Shown here: in pieces, positions 30,023 through 40,712 of the stretch
Layout: the number at the start of each line of letters is the position of its first letter
How positions within the stretch are numbered: the first letter of the stretch is position 1
Assembly (NCBI GenBank): GCA_010909725.1
Contig: JAACMV010000030.1
Span: forward strand, 372,001 to 436,000
Direction: 5' to 3'
DNA from: Picochlorum sp. 'celeri'
Lineage: Eukaryota > Chlorophyta > Trebouxiophyceae
DNA: 64,000 nt
Position numbers and translations under genes: made by a program
The notes under the pieces: model-generated
Told to the model about the DNA's origin: nothing
Database searches by the model: none
What the model saw: the letters and a program-made list of their open reading frames with translations, nothing else

Positions 30023-31068
30023 TCAGATGATGACGAACTATGACCACTACTGCTACTTGACGCCAGGGATGGAGAGGAGACTCTGGTGATATCTACCAGA
30101 GGCTGTTGCTTCTCACCACCATCATCCTCTTTGCACACAGGAAAAACGAGCTCCGACCCGCTGGACTCAAAATACCCATTCATGTGAGCAAATTCAAATA
30201 TCTGGACAAGCTTTGCCTTGTATGATCTGCATGAGATACATATCAAAAAATGTCAAAAGTAAAATCCAAACACACACATGCATCTCATATGCATATGTAC
30301 CCACCTAATATCCTTTTCAAGCAACCGTTCTAACAGTGTCGGACGATGCACCACAGGCTGTACCCTACACACCTCAGTCTTCTTCACTCTCTTTGCATTA
30401 TCACGCCTCTGCCCTGCCAACGGTCTGTTCTTTGCCTTTGCAAGACTATCAATCAACTCTTTCGTACCAGCCTTCTTTATCAACCCCAACCTCTTCTGAG
30501 TATCCAACACATCCATCAATTTAATACTACGATCATCCGATTCCTCCTTTTTCCGCCGAATATTCTCCTCTGTAGGCCAATGTTTCCTCCTCTCAGCCTT
30601 CCAGGCCTCAATCTCCTTCCTCTCAGCCTCACTCACCGGTTCCCGCACACGAGCATCTTCCACCATACGTTCAACCGGAGGAACAATATCCTTTTTCCGT
30701 TTTCTCTTCTGCCCAGCAGGCTTTGACGTAAGATATGGCCGTGGAGGCATCTGATGATGATAGGGCCTTGGGCCCATCCCACCCCCATGGTACACAGGCC
30801 CTGGCTGCTGATGATAATTCACATATGGACGAGGCGGCTGTCCATATGGCTGATAGGGCACTGGTGGACCATAATGATGGCTATAATGCTGCGCTTGAAG
30901 AGACACTGGCCTGGGCTGCCACCCAGCATTCCCTCCTGCGTGCTGCCATGCCCCCCCATACTGCTGCTGCTGCTGTTGTTGTTGTTGCTGATAACTAGTA
31001 GTATATGGATAATATCCTGAACCCTGAGAATAAGGCCCTTGCGCGTGTCCACCCCTGTTACCACTCAT
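29989..31068 (-). CDS. NUFIP1/Rsa1-like snoRNP assembly factor
   Basis: Exons 31068-30305 and 30226-29989, intron 78 bp (GTGGGT...CAG), 333 residues. The N-terminal 120 residues are Gly, Gln, Tyr, His and Pro-rich (a run of ten Gln), followed by KRKRKK. The conserved NUFIP1 region then starts with EIEAWKAERRKHWPTEENI (about residue 150), the PEP motif that binds SNU13/15.5K in yeast and human. LLERLLEKDIRSYKAKLVQ spans the splice joint and matches the second conserved block, which confirms the intron. The family helps R2TP/HSP90 assemble box C/D snoRNPs in the nucleus. The tail is Ser/Asp-rich (SDHDSDDDDEGA) and is coded by the DNA that overlaps the neighbouring gene. Confidence 0.85.
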
Positions 31069-31506
31069 GCACCATGCTTTCTCTCTCCAATCCAAGCAAC
31101 AATGGCACCAAAAGCACAAGAGTATATGCTACGTTTTATGTATCTTATTATTAATATGGGTTACAACAGAAGAAAAATTGTGCTTCTGTTCAGATGACAC
31201 ACAAAAACATCATGACTCGCTCTTCGTACTTAAGACCACCGATGGATATATACCGATATCGGTCAACCATAGTCTTTGATAGGAACCAAATGTATTCTCG
31301 CATGGTGAATTATTTTTTTCATACCATTCGCTTGAATCAAGGCTGACACATCTATAAATAAATATAGCAATAGTACTACTGTTAAGAAGAGTACTACTAC
31401 GGTAGCTGCATATAGTGATTCATAGGAAAACTTTGGCTGTGATTTCCCGAGTGATCATTGTCCTCGACATCCATCCAGTAGAATACCGACTCATTTTGGA
31501 TTTACG
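31069..31506. promoter_or_regulatory. Divergent promoter region NUFIP1 / proteasome beta-6
   Basis: 438 bp between divergent starts. ACCGATATCGGT (31252-31263) is a perfect 12 bp palindrome near the middle. AT-rich stretches at 31340-31385 and short ACT/TAC repeats follow. No gene is visible. Confidence 0.4.
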
Positions 31507-32517
31507 ATGAATAGTAGTTCATATAAGTTGGCTTCAACGCCATCAGCTGGTATGCAGACGAAGCAGCATGCGACCTGGTCACCGTACGTGTTTTTGTTGG
31601 CCTTTTCTCTTTTTTTCACCCCTTTTTTTACTCTCTCTCTCTCTCTCTCCCTTTTTTTCTCTCTCTCTTTTGTATGATGATGATAATGATAACGATAATA
31701 ATAATAATGATGGTGTTCAGATACGATGATAATGGTGGTACTGTTGTGGCTGTGGCTGGGGATGACTATTGTATTGTGGCGGGAAGCACACGCTTGTCTA
31801 CAGGGTATTCCATCCTGACGAGGCAGCAGAGCAAGATTCTGCGATTGTACGTTATTGTTGTTATTGCAAGAGATTGTTTTTCTTTCTTCTACTCACAAAC
31901 TGATTGCCATGGCTATGAACATCCTCATACCAATGATGAGTAAAAAAAGAAAAAATTCCTTTGAATGAATGAATGAATGTATGTATGTATGTTGATGCAG
32001 ATCGGATGTATGCGTTATTGCAAGCGCTGGAATGCAAGCAGATAGACAGGCATTGCACAAACTCCTTCAAAGTAGACATGTGATGTATCAATTTAATCAC
32101 AGAAAGCCAATGTCATCAAACGCCGTGGCCCAACTCCTATCAACAACGCTGTACTATAAACGATTCTTCCCATACTACACATTCAATCTCTGCTGCGGAT
32201 TAGATGAGGAAGGAAAGGGTGCTATTTATAGTTATGATGCCATTGGGTCGTTTGAACGAGTGGGCTTTGGATGCCAGGGATCAGGCAAGGATTTGATACA
32301 GCCAGTGCTGGATGAGCAGCTCAAGGCTGGACATCCTCTGGCCTTGCCTCCACAGCAGTGGCTTAGTTCTTTACCCATGGAACAGGCGATAGATTTGGTA
32401 AAAGATGCATTCGTATCAGCGGGCGAGCGTGATATTTATACCGGTGATGATGTGGAAATCCTCATCATCACCAAAGATGGCATCCGCACTGATTCCTTGG
32501 CACTCAAGAAGGATTGA
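31507..32517 (+). CDS. PBF1: 20S proteasome subunit beta-6 (beta type-1)
   Basis: Exons 31507-31583, 31721-31846 and 32001-32517, introns 137 and 154 bp, both with GTACGT donors; 239 residues. The joined sequence gives PYDDNGGTVVAVAGDDYCIVAGSTRLSTGYSIL, the hallmark of the non-catalytic beta-6 subunit, which lacks the N-terminal Thr nucleophile of active beta subunits. It sits in the inner rings of the 20S core of the ubiquitin-proteasome system in cytosol and nucleus. Length agrees with plant PBF1. Intron 1 holds a long CT-rich tract with a TTTTTT/CTCTCT pattern, and intron 2 ends with GAATGAATGAATG and GTATGTATG tetranucleotide repeats before the acceptor GATGCAG. Confidence 0.95.
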
Positions 32518-32629
32518 TTGATCTATTGAGTATATATATATATATAGATGTTCATTACATTCATGTGAAGAACGAAAAAAAAAAAACCAAAATACCTAGA
32601 TTGATTGATTGATTGACAATGTGAATTAA

Positions 32630-32818
32630 TTAATGTTTGGAAGAATCTCCTGAAGCATGGCCTCCTCCTCCTCCTGTTCCTGCTGCTGTTTGGTCATACG
32701 CTACATATCCAAGAAATGCTACCAATCCTAGTCCAAATCCTGGCACAGAATACCGCATGTTGTTTATCAGGAGAGGATGTGCTCTCCACGCATCAAATTT
32801 CTGCCAGTTAAAGGACAT
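32630..32818 (-). CDS. NDUFB3: Mitochondrial complex I subunit NDUFB3 (B12)
   Basis: Single exon, 62 residues, ATG at 32818. NWQKFDAWRAHPLLINNMRYSVPGFGLGLVAF matches the conserved core of plant B12: an Arg/Trp/His block (W-R-x-HP) followed by one membrane span. The C-terminus is a Gly/His/Ser-rich tail (GTGGGGGHASGDSSKH). The subunit is an accessory protein of the membrane arm of NADH:ubiquinone oxidoreductase in the inner mitochondrial membrane. It converges with the proteasome gene across 112 bp holding a TA repeat, an A run and four ATTG units. Confidence 0.85.
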   Translation of the reverse strand: MSFNWQKFDAWRAHPLLINNMRYSVPGFGLGLVAFLGYVAYDQTAAGTGGGGGHASGDSSKH

Positions 32819-33133
32819 GTTTGCTTGGATATCTACCAACTACCACCCACTCACGTGTGCATAACAATAGTAGTCTTTTTATGAAAAAATAGATCCACAC
32901 CAGTGCACCGATTGCTGGAATACACAGTCACGCATGCTCAAGAACATTGGGGTTTACGACATTTCCCATCAAGAGGGCCTTTCAATGGGATGCCATCTCG
33001 ACACCAGTAGAGTGATGCATAGCCATCCTTCCATTGGGTCTTTGACATTGCCATGCACTGCCATTAACAGCTCTCTCTATATTTAAAATAACTTTCTATT
33101 ACATAGAATACATACATACATCAGATAGAAACT
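32819..33133. promoter_or_regulatory. Divergent promoter region NDUFB3 / RACK1 with TATA-like element
   Basis: 315 bp between divergent start codons. TATATTTAAAA at 33078-33088 lies 46 bp before the RACK1 ATG, after a CT-rich initiator-like tract, and is the best TATA candidate in the window, as expected for a highly expressed ribosomal gene. Confidence 0.45.
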
Positions 33134-34257
33134 ATGGCTGAGACATTGACTCTTCGTGGAGAATTGAAAGCACACAGGGGATGGGTGACGGCCATTGCGC
33201 CACCTCTCGATCCAAACTCCGATGTGCTCCTCACATCATCCAGGTATGTATACATTTGTAGCAGTATATATATGAGGTGGGGGGATGTGTGATCTCATCC
33301 TTTTCCAAAGTCGTCAGGCAGGCAGCTGTCTGACTGAGACGGCGGCCCAAGACCATCCCAGGCGGAGAGGCTCAGAGTATCATATGATTGATCTTTTTAT
33401 TTATATGCAGAGATAAGACTGTGATTGTCTGGAACTTGACCCGTGAGGAAGGAGAGTATGGATATGCCCGTAGAGCTCTTCGTGGTCACTCTCACTTTGT
33501 CCAGGACGTTGTCATTTCCTCTGATGGACAGTTCTGCTTGTCTGGATCATGGGATGGAACTCTTCGTCTTTGGGATGTGAACACTGGAGCTACAACTCGT
33601 CGCTTCTTGGGACACTCCAAGGATGTCTTGTCTGTTGCCTTCTCTGTGGACAACCGTCAGATTGTGTCTGGATCCCGTGATAAGACCATCAAGCTCTGGA
33701 ACACCATTGGAGAGTGCAAGTACACTGTTGATGAGCCAGAAGGTCACACGGAGTGGGTGTCTTGCGTGCGCTTCTCACCAAACGCCAAGCACCAGATCAT
33801 CATCTCTGCTGGATGGGACAAGCTCATCAAGGTGTGGAACTTGAACACATTGAAGCTCATCAACAACTTGAGCGGACACACCGGATACATCAACACAGTG
33901 ACCGTATCCCCAGATGGTTCTCTTTGCGCCTCTGGTGGTAAGGATGGAGTTGCCATGCTTTGGGATCTCTCCGAGGGCAAGCGCCTTTACTCTTTGGAGA
34001 GTGGATCCATCATCCACTCCCTCTGCTTCTCTCCAAACCGTTACTGGTTGTGCGCTGCCACCCAGTCATGCATTAAGATTTGGGATTTGGAATCCAAGGG
34101 ACTCGTTGAGGAGCTCAGACCAGAGTTTGAGAATGTTGGAAAGAAGAGCCAGCCACCATATGCCGTCTGCTTGGCATGGTCTGCTGATGGTTCTACTCTC
34201 TACTCTGGATACACTGACGGAGTTGTTCGCGTGTGGCAGGTTGGACGTGCTATTTAA
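33134..34257 (+). CDS. RACK1: RACK1-type WD40 scaffold of the 40S ribosome
   Basis: Exons 33134-33243 and 33411-34257, intron 167 bp (GTATGT...CAG), 318 residues, the same length as the Chlamydomonas protein CBLP. Seven WD40 repeats are visible; recurrent ends are RLWDVN, KLWNTI, KVWNLN, MLWDLS, KIWDLE and RVWQVG. The protein sits on the head of the small ribosomal subunit and docks protein kinase C-like and other signalling proteins. Codon use is visibly stricter than in neighbours, with many C-ending codons (AAG, ATC, GGA, TCC), as expected for a highly expressed gene. TGTAA lies at 34412, 155 bp after the stop. Confidence 0.98.
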
Positions 34258-34431
34258 GCGGTTTCTAGTGTGATGTGAGAAGAGACTTGTGATCACGGAG
34301 CAGGTTTCACAATCTTTCTTTTTGATGAAGGCTGGATCCAATATTGCTGAGACGCTCTTCTTGTACATCAATCATGATCAATGAAGTAATATATATATAT
34401 AGCTTCTTCTATGTAATATGACAATATTACT

Positions 34432-34494
34432 ACTACTACTACTACTACTACTACTATTCTTAAAGAGGAAGAAGAAGAAGAAGAAGAAGAAGAC
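34432..34494. repeat. Trinucleotide microsatellites (ACT)n and (GAA)n in a 491 bp spacer
   Basis: The spacer between RACK1 and the carrier gene (34258-34748) holds about eight ACT/CTA units around 34432-34455 and about nine AAG/GAA units around 34466-34494. Otherwise it contains the RACK1 3' end and the carrier promoter without a recognised element. Repeats of this kind are length-variable. Confidence 0.75.
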
Positions 34495-34748
34495 ATGATC
34501 ATCAGTATGGAATAGTGCATGCATAGTACCATGTGGCATCAGTAGAAGATGAGAAGAGGATCAGTATCTGCTGCTTCTGTAGTAAATATATAATTGTATG
34601 CAAAAAAACCATGGAATAAAAGTGGACATTGATATTGGATGAATACAAATATTAGCTGCTGCTGCTACAACAAAAAAAAGAATTGGAATTTCTCTGACGA
34701 CGACGACTACATGTACATGACGAGTATCAAAGACAGACAGATAGTACC

Positions 34749-35914
34749 ATGAGTGGTTTTGACTGGAAAGAAACAATTGATGATGCCAGTTTGACTGGAA
34801 ATGAAGGGACAGAGGCTGACATGAGTCGAGCAATCGCAGTGGACGAAGAAACATTGCTCGATGCACGAAACGAACCAGAATACTCGGGTAGGGAGGAATT
34901 AGAGGAAACTATGAAATTATTATTTGCTGGGGGTTTGGCTGGGGCTGTGTCAAAATCAGCAACGGCGCCTTTGGCTCGACTGACGATTCTGTACCAGGTG
35001 AGTGATAAATAAATACCTGAGACACCCACATATGGGCATGGGCATGGCATGTTCTCTTGATCCTGACACTGATTCTGATGATGATGCAGGTGCGTGGGAT
35101 AACAGCGAGTCCGCAAAAGGGTTTCTTGCCCTCTGCCCAGGGGTTTCATGTGATGGAGGCAATCAAATATATTGCTCGGACAGAGGGTTTGAAATCTCTA
35201 TGGAGGGGGAATGGAGTGACGATTGTGCACCGAATACCGTATTCTGCTGCAAATTTTTGGACGTATGAAAAGGTGAATGAACTGTGGAAGGAGTATGCTC
35301 CGGCTCGGGGTCCATTGTCGTATGGGGATGTGTCTCGGAGGTTGGTTGCAGGGGGGGCTGCTGGGCTTGTGGCATGCACCATTGCCTATCCATTGGACTT
35401 GATACGAACACGACTTGCTGCGCAGTCGGAATATATGTATTATGATGGTATTACGGATGCGTTCAAAAAAATTGCGAGGGATGAGGGGTATGGCGGGTTG
35501 TACAAGGGTCTTGGTGCAACATTGGCACAGGTGGCTCCATCGTTGGCAATCAACTATGCAGCGTATGAGACGGCTCGGTCCGCATGGCTGTCGTATACAG
35601 ATCAGGAAATACCAAGTGTTGCAACGAGTTTAACGTGCGGGAGTATCGCAGGGTTGATTTCATCCACAGCAACATTCCCGCTGGATCTGGTGAGGAGACG
35701 GTTGCAATTGCAGGGGCATTCGAGGAGTTCCAAAGTATACGGGTCGTATACGGGAGCATTTAGAGATATAATAAAAACCGAGGGATGGAGAGGTTTATAC
35801 GCTGGAATATTGCCAGAGTATTACAAGGTCATCCCAGGCGTTGCTATTGCTTTTTGTACCTATGAATTCATGAAGCTTTCATTGCGTGTTCAAACAAATG
35901 CCACCTCACGGTAA
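34749..35914 (+). CDS. Mitochondrial carrier family (SLC25) protein
   Basis: Exons 34749-34997 and 35090-35914, intron 92 bp (GTGAGT...CAG), 357 residues. Three tandem carrier repeats are present, each with a Px[DE]xx[KR]x[KR]-type signature: PLARLTILYQ in the first (the acidic position is Ala, as in the plant At3g53940/At3g55640 group), PLDLIRTRLA in the second and PLDLVRRRLQ in the third. LLFAGGLAGAVSKSATAPLARL is nearly diagnostic of that plant group, which is related to CoA and adenine nucleotide carriers. The first 50 residues are acidic and not a presequence. The transported compound is not known from sequence. Confidence 0.88.
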
Positions 35915-36002
35915 TCATTATTACTATTCTTTTCTTTATATATAAACAATACATTGATGGTCTTTGATATATATATACACACAGACACCATGAAACAGAC
36001 TA

Positions 36003-37167
36003 CTACTTTTGATTGTCCACCAGAGGAGCTTTTTCCGCCTCCCCTGCCTCTGCATCTGGGACAGTCTTTGCTGAACTCTCGGCAGATGGCGCCTCAACCT
36101 TTTTCGATAATGTCTTATAATACAGTGCTCCAAACACCGTGACTGTTCCAACCCACTGTCCCAACGACAATGGATGGGCAAAGAGGATGCATGATAAGAG
36201 AATAGAGATGAACTGACGTGTTGTCATCACTGTCGCAAACAAAAGAGCACCATACGTCTTGATTGTATGAGAAATAAACAGCTGTCCAATCGTAGCTGCT
36301 GCAGACAGGGTTAAAATAGATCCAAGTGCACTAGGATGTCTCATCACAAAAGAAATAGCATCTCCAAACTGTCCAGCAGAAATCAACCCTAATGTGGAGA
36401 ATCCAGCAGAGAATGCTTGAACATACATGATCTGATTGAAAATAGTCATCTGATATCCTTTGAATAATTTATCCTGGAAAGTAGACGTAAATCCATCGAA
36501 TGCTAAATATCCCACCATGAGCATGACTCCAAACATTGACGAGTTGTTACCAGCATGCTTGGACGTCACATCTCCAGTCATAATAAAGACAGAACATCCC
36601 AGTGTCACGAGTGCTGCCACTCCATAATCCTTTGTATTGTATCTCTTCCTCATAATAACAGTACCCCAAATCATCACAGGAATCATCTTGGCACACTTAC
36701 CCAGTGTCTGCACCGGGAATGACACATGCTTCAAAGCCTCATATTGACAGAACGTCGCCACCACATTCGATACAGACACAGCCGCATATGCTTGCGGAGG
36801 AGCTACAGGAGCAAGATCCTGCCCGCCTGCAACAAGCATGCCACCAGCAACCAGAACAGTCACCAATCTGTTGCACAACACCAGGAGCAGAGAGTATTTG
36901 AACTGTTCGCCCTCAAAAGGCTCTTGCATAATACGCTCCTACAATAGGTGAAAATTAGTATTACTTTAACGATGCTTCGAGACCAAATTCAGCAGAATAC
37001 AAATAAAAAGCACACATGAATCTTGTTGCACAACCAACCAACCAACTCACCTGCAGAATTCCATAGACAACCAAGCATCCAATGATTCCACTGACACAGA
37101 AGGACACATGGACTTTGTCATTGGCTTTGATGCGTTGCATCAATTGATCAAAGAGATCCAGCAACAT
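36003..37167 (-). CDS. UDP-galactose/UDP-glucose transporter, UTR5/SLC35B type
   Basis: Exons 37167-37051 and 36938-36003, intron 112 bp (GTGAGT...TAG), 350 residues. The joint gives YGILQERIM, the conserved first-span motif of the SLC35B family, which confirms the splice. QYEALKHVSFPVQTLGKCAK and GFTSTFQDKLFKGY are shared with plant UTR5 proteins and the PAPS transporter group. About ten membrane spans are expected. The protein exchanges nucleotide sugars for UMP across Golgi or ER membranes and so feeds glycosylation, for instance of the Pro-rich wall protein in this window (inference). The C-terminus is acidic with many Ala and Glu (SAESSAKTVPDAEAGEAEK). Confidence 0.9.
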
Positions 37168-37310
37168 GGTCGTGATGAGTCAGAGAAGCCACAACGCAAT
37201 TCCGTCTGTCGGTTCTCCAGACAACAACAGTACTTTGTAACTACTGATGATCAATTGTTTCGAAATGTCTGGAGGGTGGGTGGATACACGAGTATTCTGC
37301 GCCATGTCAC

Positions 37311-37784
37311 ATGGGCGACAAATCCGATAGAGAAACCTGGGGTGTCCCGGTAAAAGACATCCTTGACCGGATCGGTCCGTTCAAGAAACAATGCCACGAG
37401 CGACAAGACCCCACTGATTTCATCGTGGTGTGTTTGGTCTCACATAGTATCCAAATTGGATTGTATTGGAGTGTGAATGCGCTGTGGCATGAGCATAGCA
37501 TGTCTTTACGACTGTTGAAAAAGCAACTCTCGAAGCAGGTGAATGTGGGAGTAGAGGCAAACAACGAGAGCGAGTCAAAGACAGACAAAGATCCTGTGTA
37601 TGCGTATGTATCACAATCTGCGGTAGAAGAAGAGCGGAGGAAGAAGAAATTAGTTGGAAAGACACAGGCAAGTGCCAAGGCGACAAAGAAGAAGAAGAGG
37701 AATAGTGCTGCGAACAGACAAGGCCGGGTGTCTAGGAAGACAATCATCGCGTCGAATCTGTCATATTTGAAACGGATGGGATGA
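37311..37784 (+). CDS. Basic protein of unknown function
   Basis: Single exon, 157 residues. I do not recognise it. A hydrophobic helix (FIVVCLVSHSIQIGLYWSVNAL) lies near residues 38-60, preceded by a charged start with VPVKDILDRIGPFKKQ. The C-terminal half is Lys-rich (EEERRKKKLVGK, KATKKKKRNS), like a nucleolar or ribosome-linked tail. Its stop codon TGA overlaps the ATG of the ABC gene as ATGA, so both might be carried on one mRNA. It is transcribed away from the UTR5 gene over a 143 bp shared promoter. Confidence 0.55.
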   Translation: MGDKSDRETWGVPVKDILDRIGPFKKQCHERQDPTDFIVVCLVSHSIQIGLYWSVNALWHEHSMSLRLLKKQLSKQVNVGVEANNESESKTDKDPVYAYVSQSAVEEERRKKKLVGKTQASAKATKKKKRNSAANRQGRVSRKTIIASNLSYLKRMG

Positions 37785-38659
37785 TGAAAATAGCAGCGTA
37801 TGGATGGTGTACAGGACATGCATGCATGCAGCCAGGGCATGGCCTTGCCATGCATGGACGTACCCGTGATGTACATGTGTGTTTAGCATCTCATCAGAAC
37901 GATGAGACGTTTGCCGATGTGATGGGGAATATATTTTCTTCCTTGGGGATGTTGCAGACTCAGCAACAGCAGCGGATGCGTGGAGCCTATATTAGTATGC
38001 GCAACGTCTCATATCATCCATCGGCGTCAGAGACACCGTTGCTGAATAATGTATCCATGGAAATTGAGCCAAACACGCTGGGGCTTGTGTATGGGTGCAG
38101 TGGTGGGGGCAAGTCTACCTTGTTGCACATCCTGGCTGGTCTTGCTCAGGAAACATCAGGGGATATTTCATTTACAGGTACACAGGGCTTCCCAATAGAT
38201 TCAAAGGACAGAATGAAAGAGGCCGGTCTGGTGTTTCAGTTCCCTGAGAGACATTTTTTAGGGGAGACGCTGCAAGAAGAGTTGACCTTCTCGTGGCCAA
38301 CCACAGGGCCATCTGCCATGGCTGTGCAACACATGTTGACCACCAGGACATACCAGGTTTTAGATGCAGTAGGATTGAGGCATATTCCGCTCGATACCCC
38401 GTTAGATCAGCTTAGTGGTGGGTACAAGCGCCGCGTTGCCTTGGCTGTGCAGCTTGTCAGGCAGCCTAGGCTATTGCTTTTGGATGAACCATTGGCAGGA
38501 TTGGATTGGAGGGCACGGCATGATCTTGTGGCAGTGTTGAAATCATTGTGTGATGAATGCACAGTTCTTGTCGTATCACATGATTTGGGAGAGCTTGCGT
38601 CCCTGGTTCAGTCATCGCATAGAATGCTCAAAGGAGGCTCTCTCATGAATGATGGGTGA
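37781..38659 (+). CDS. ABCI11: ABC transporter ATPase, plastid ABCI11/NAP14 type
   Basis: Single exon, 292 residues if translation starts at the ATG at 37781. The nucleotide-binding domain covers about residues 68-285: Walker A GCSGGGKST, Q-loop VFQFPERHF, ABC signature LSGGYKRR, Walker B LLLLDEP and the switch His in VVSHDLGEL. The FPERHF segment and overall order match the CbiO-like plant ABCI11, a chloroplast envelope protein linked to iron and other transition-metal homeostasis. Residues 1-60 have no clear transit peptide and contain several Met (16, 24, 48), so a later start or an unseen intron is possible. TGTAA at 38788 follows the gene. Confidence 0.85.
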   Translation: MMKIAAYGWCTGHACMQPGHGLAMHGRTRDVHVCLASHQNDETFADVMGNIFSSLGMLQTQQQQRMRGAYISMRNVSYHPSASETPLLNNVSMEIEPNTLGLVYGCSGGGKSTLLHILAGLAQETSGDISFTGTQGFPIDSKDRMKEAGLVFQFPERHFLGETLQEELTFSWPTTGPSAMAVQHMLTTRTYQVLDAVGLRHIPLDTPLDQLSGGYKRRVALAVQLVRQPRLLLLDEPLAGLDWRARHDLVAVLKSLCDECTVLVVSHDLGELASLVQSSHRMLKGGSLMNDG

Positions 38660-38888
38660 CAGATAATGGCAATTGTGGAAACAAAACATTGTGCCTCGGC
38701 CGAGACACACACTCTCTCTAGTAATAGTAGTAGTAGTAGTAGCACACGGGAAAATCTTGATGCAACTATCTTCTCTTGAAGAGTTAATGTAATACAACTA
38801 TTTATTGTATGTATTTACGACAACATATGGTATCCCTGTTTGATCGCCGAAAACGTACAAGGCACTTGATGCAACTCTGACACTATTA

Positions 38889-39566
38889 TTATTCTCCCGT
38901 GGCGGTGTCATCCACTTTTTGTCTCTTTGTCTCTTTCTCTCCCTTATTAATCATGAGATCTTTCTTGTATGCTTCCAGCCATTGAAGACCACGACCACCA
39001 TCCCACATGGAAGGAGAGAGTTCAACCTCAAGGGGTGGTTCCTCTTTGGCTGTTTGAGCAGAGGCAGAGGATTGCTTGGCTGTTTGAGCAGAGGCAGAAG
39101 CTTGCTTGGCTACATTGCTCAGCTGACGAATAACATTCGCCCATTGAATATATGCCCTCAATATCTCCACCTCGTATTTATTATAGTCCCTGTTAAACTT
39201 GTCCCACATCTCAGGATAAACTTTGAAAAATGGAAAGAACAACCTATCAATGCTCTGTTTTTCGTTCACCCGCACCACACGCGGTAGCATGACATGCCTT
39301 GTAGGAAGCGGGGGAATCGTTTTGTTTTGAACATTGTGCAGCGATCGGCCTGCATCACAGTCCTCTCGAAGATGTGGATCCACAGACGAGGGAACTACAG
39401 CACCCCTTTTTGAAAGATTGCTCTGCGGAGAGTCCCTCCGCCTCTCGACATCCTGAGATGACACCACTTCCCTCCAATGCCCTTCTTTTATGTCATGTTT
39501 TTCTGTGATACGTTCAGTTGACCCGTCTTCTTTCTCAGAAAGCGGAGACAGTGTAGGTCGTAGCAT
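38889..39566 (-). CDS. Protein of unknown function
   Basis: Single exon, 225 residues. I do not recognise it. The first 85 residues are polar and disordered. An ordered block follows at about 90-155, with many aromatic and basic residues (SIDRLFFPFFKVYPEMWDKF, VEILRAYIQWANVIRQL). Then comes a duplicated ten-residue unit (SASAQTAKQS / SASAQTAKEE), matched in the DNA by a 30 bp tandem repeat at about 39046-39105, and a basic C-terminus (KGEKETKRQKVDD) that could be a nuclear signal. Coding status rests on length, composition and the convergent spacing of 229 bp from the ABC gene. Confidence 0.5.
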   Translation of the reverse strand: MLRPTLSPLSEKEDGSTERITEKHDIKEGHWREVVSSQDVERRRDSPQSNLSKRGAVVPSSVDPHLREDCDAGRSLHNVQNKTIPPLPTRHVMLPRVVRVNEKQSIDRLFFPFFKVYPEMWDKFNRDYNKYEVEILRAYIQWANVIRQLSNVAKQASASAQTAKQSSASAQTAKEEPPLEVELSPSMWDGGRGLQWLEAYKKDLMINKGEKETKRQKVDDTATGE

Positions 39567-40298
39567 TTTGGCTGGAGAGGATCCAAAGTCGACTAGACTG
39601 TCAAATGGTCAACCATGACGCATTACGATACAACTATTCAACCCCTAAAAATAAATAAAGTAACACGGAAGGCAATGCGGCTGGTATTATTCATGTTGTG
39701 ATCTCACAACAACTGTTCTACAAGAAAAGACCCAACATCTATTATTATTATTATTATTGGATCTTTCAAGACCAATAATACATTTGTTTATGTACAAGGC
39801 ATCTCCTGTGAGTCGGGTATTTCGTGTTAGCATGCAATGAATTTGGGACTACACAGAGCAGATCAATGTATTGCAGAGCCATAAGGCTCTGCAGAGTACA
39901 AGCCAACACACGTTACTTCATGCATGGCAGCCTTGACACTCCAGCTGGTACGAGCCAACACGCATGGGAGAGTATATGTTGGCACGTTCCTTGGTAGTAG
40001 TAGTATAGCAAATGCAAAGCAAACGGCCATGTTGGATTCATCGACAAACAGTGTTGTTGTTGAGGGCAGATCTCTCCCCTCTTCCAGGTCACCACACGTC
40101 CCAGGGGCCATAAATCGTGCGGCGCAGAAGGGCCCTCTTGAGAATCATACGGACCGGAGAGCCTTGTGTGTCCTCAACAGCGCCTTATCCACCGTCAAGT
40201 GCTCTGTGTCTCCGCCAAGGAAAGGTATTCGTATTGTTCAAACCTATTTATTTCATGTATAGAATTTAATTGCCACATTGTAGCCTACGCACGCGAGT
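39567..40298. other. Unassigned region upstream of the 40299 frame
   Basis: 732 bp with an ATT repeat at about 39741-39757. A possible upstream exon begins at the ATG 39924 (MAALTLQL, then GTACGA), which could be spliced to the CAG/TAG-type acceptor ending at 40283. An alternative donor at 40225 leads into a different frame ending near 40390. I cannot decide between these models. Confidence 0.35.
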
Positions 40299-40712
40299 AT
40301 GTCGACCATAGAACGGGCGACGTGCAAGCCGAGTGGGATCCCTTGCCCAGCGGCAGAGCAAAGACCCACGCTATTGTCATCGCGCGATAGTTCGGGTGGA
40401 TTGGATTTCGGTTCAGATGTGTTTGGAGATACTTGCACACAAAAACCTATGAGAATAATCGGATTTGACGTTCCTGCTCGGCCCGGTCATGAATCACCGA
40501 CTTCTGTACTACTTCAGGGTGGAGACCAAAAGCAGCAAGTACCTACTAATGATAAAATGGGGTCAGATCGACAGGCATTAACGACGCCGAGGTCTTGGCT
40601 TGCAGAGGAATTGAAACGAAACCCGTCTGGGAGTCAGGTGGATGTGACCGGGGGACAGTGTGTGTTGCAAATGAGGCTTCCAAAACTCAAGCTTCAGAAG
40701 AGTAGGAGGTGA
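40299..40712 (+). CDS. Hypothetical protein, gene model uncertain
   Basis: An open frame of 137 codons directly behind a plausible splice acceptor (CACATTGTAG, ending 40283) and in frame with it. I do not recognise the product. It is polar, with Pro/Ser-rich stretches, a central GLDFGSDVFGD segment and a basic end (LPKLKLQKSRR). It may be the last exon of a gene starting at 39924 or a stand-alone gene. Confidence 0.35.
   Translation: MSTIERATCKPSGIPCPAAEQRPTLLSSRDSSGGLDFGSDVFGDTCTQKPMRIIGFDVPARPGHESPTSVLLQGGDQKQQVPTNDKMGSDRQALTTPRSWLAEELKRNPSGSQVDVTGGQCVLQMRLPKLKLQKSRR

Noticed and set aside
31620..32000. CT and GAAT/GTAT repeats as a mobile element or CRISPR-like array
   Set aside because: They are plain microsatellites inside the two introns of the proteasome gene.
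40166..40390. Alternative frame ending AKTHAIVIAR, reachable by splicing from 39924 via a donor at 40225
   Set aside because: Possible in principle, but its product has no recognisable feature and it competes with the longer 40299 frame. Left as an open model, not called.
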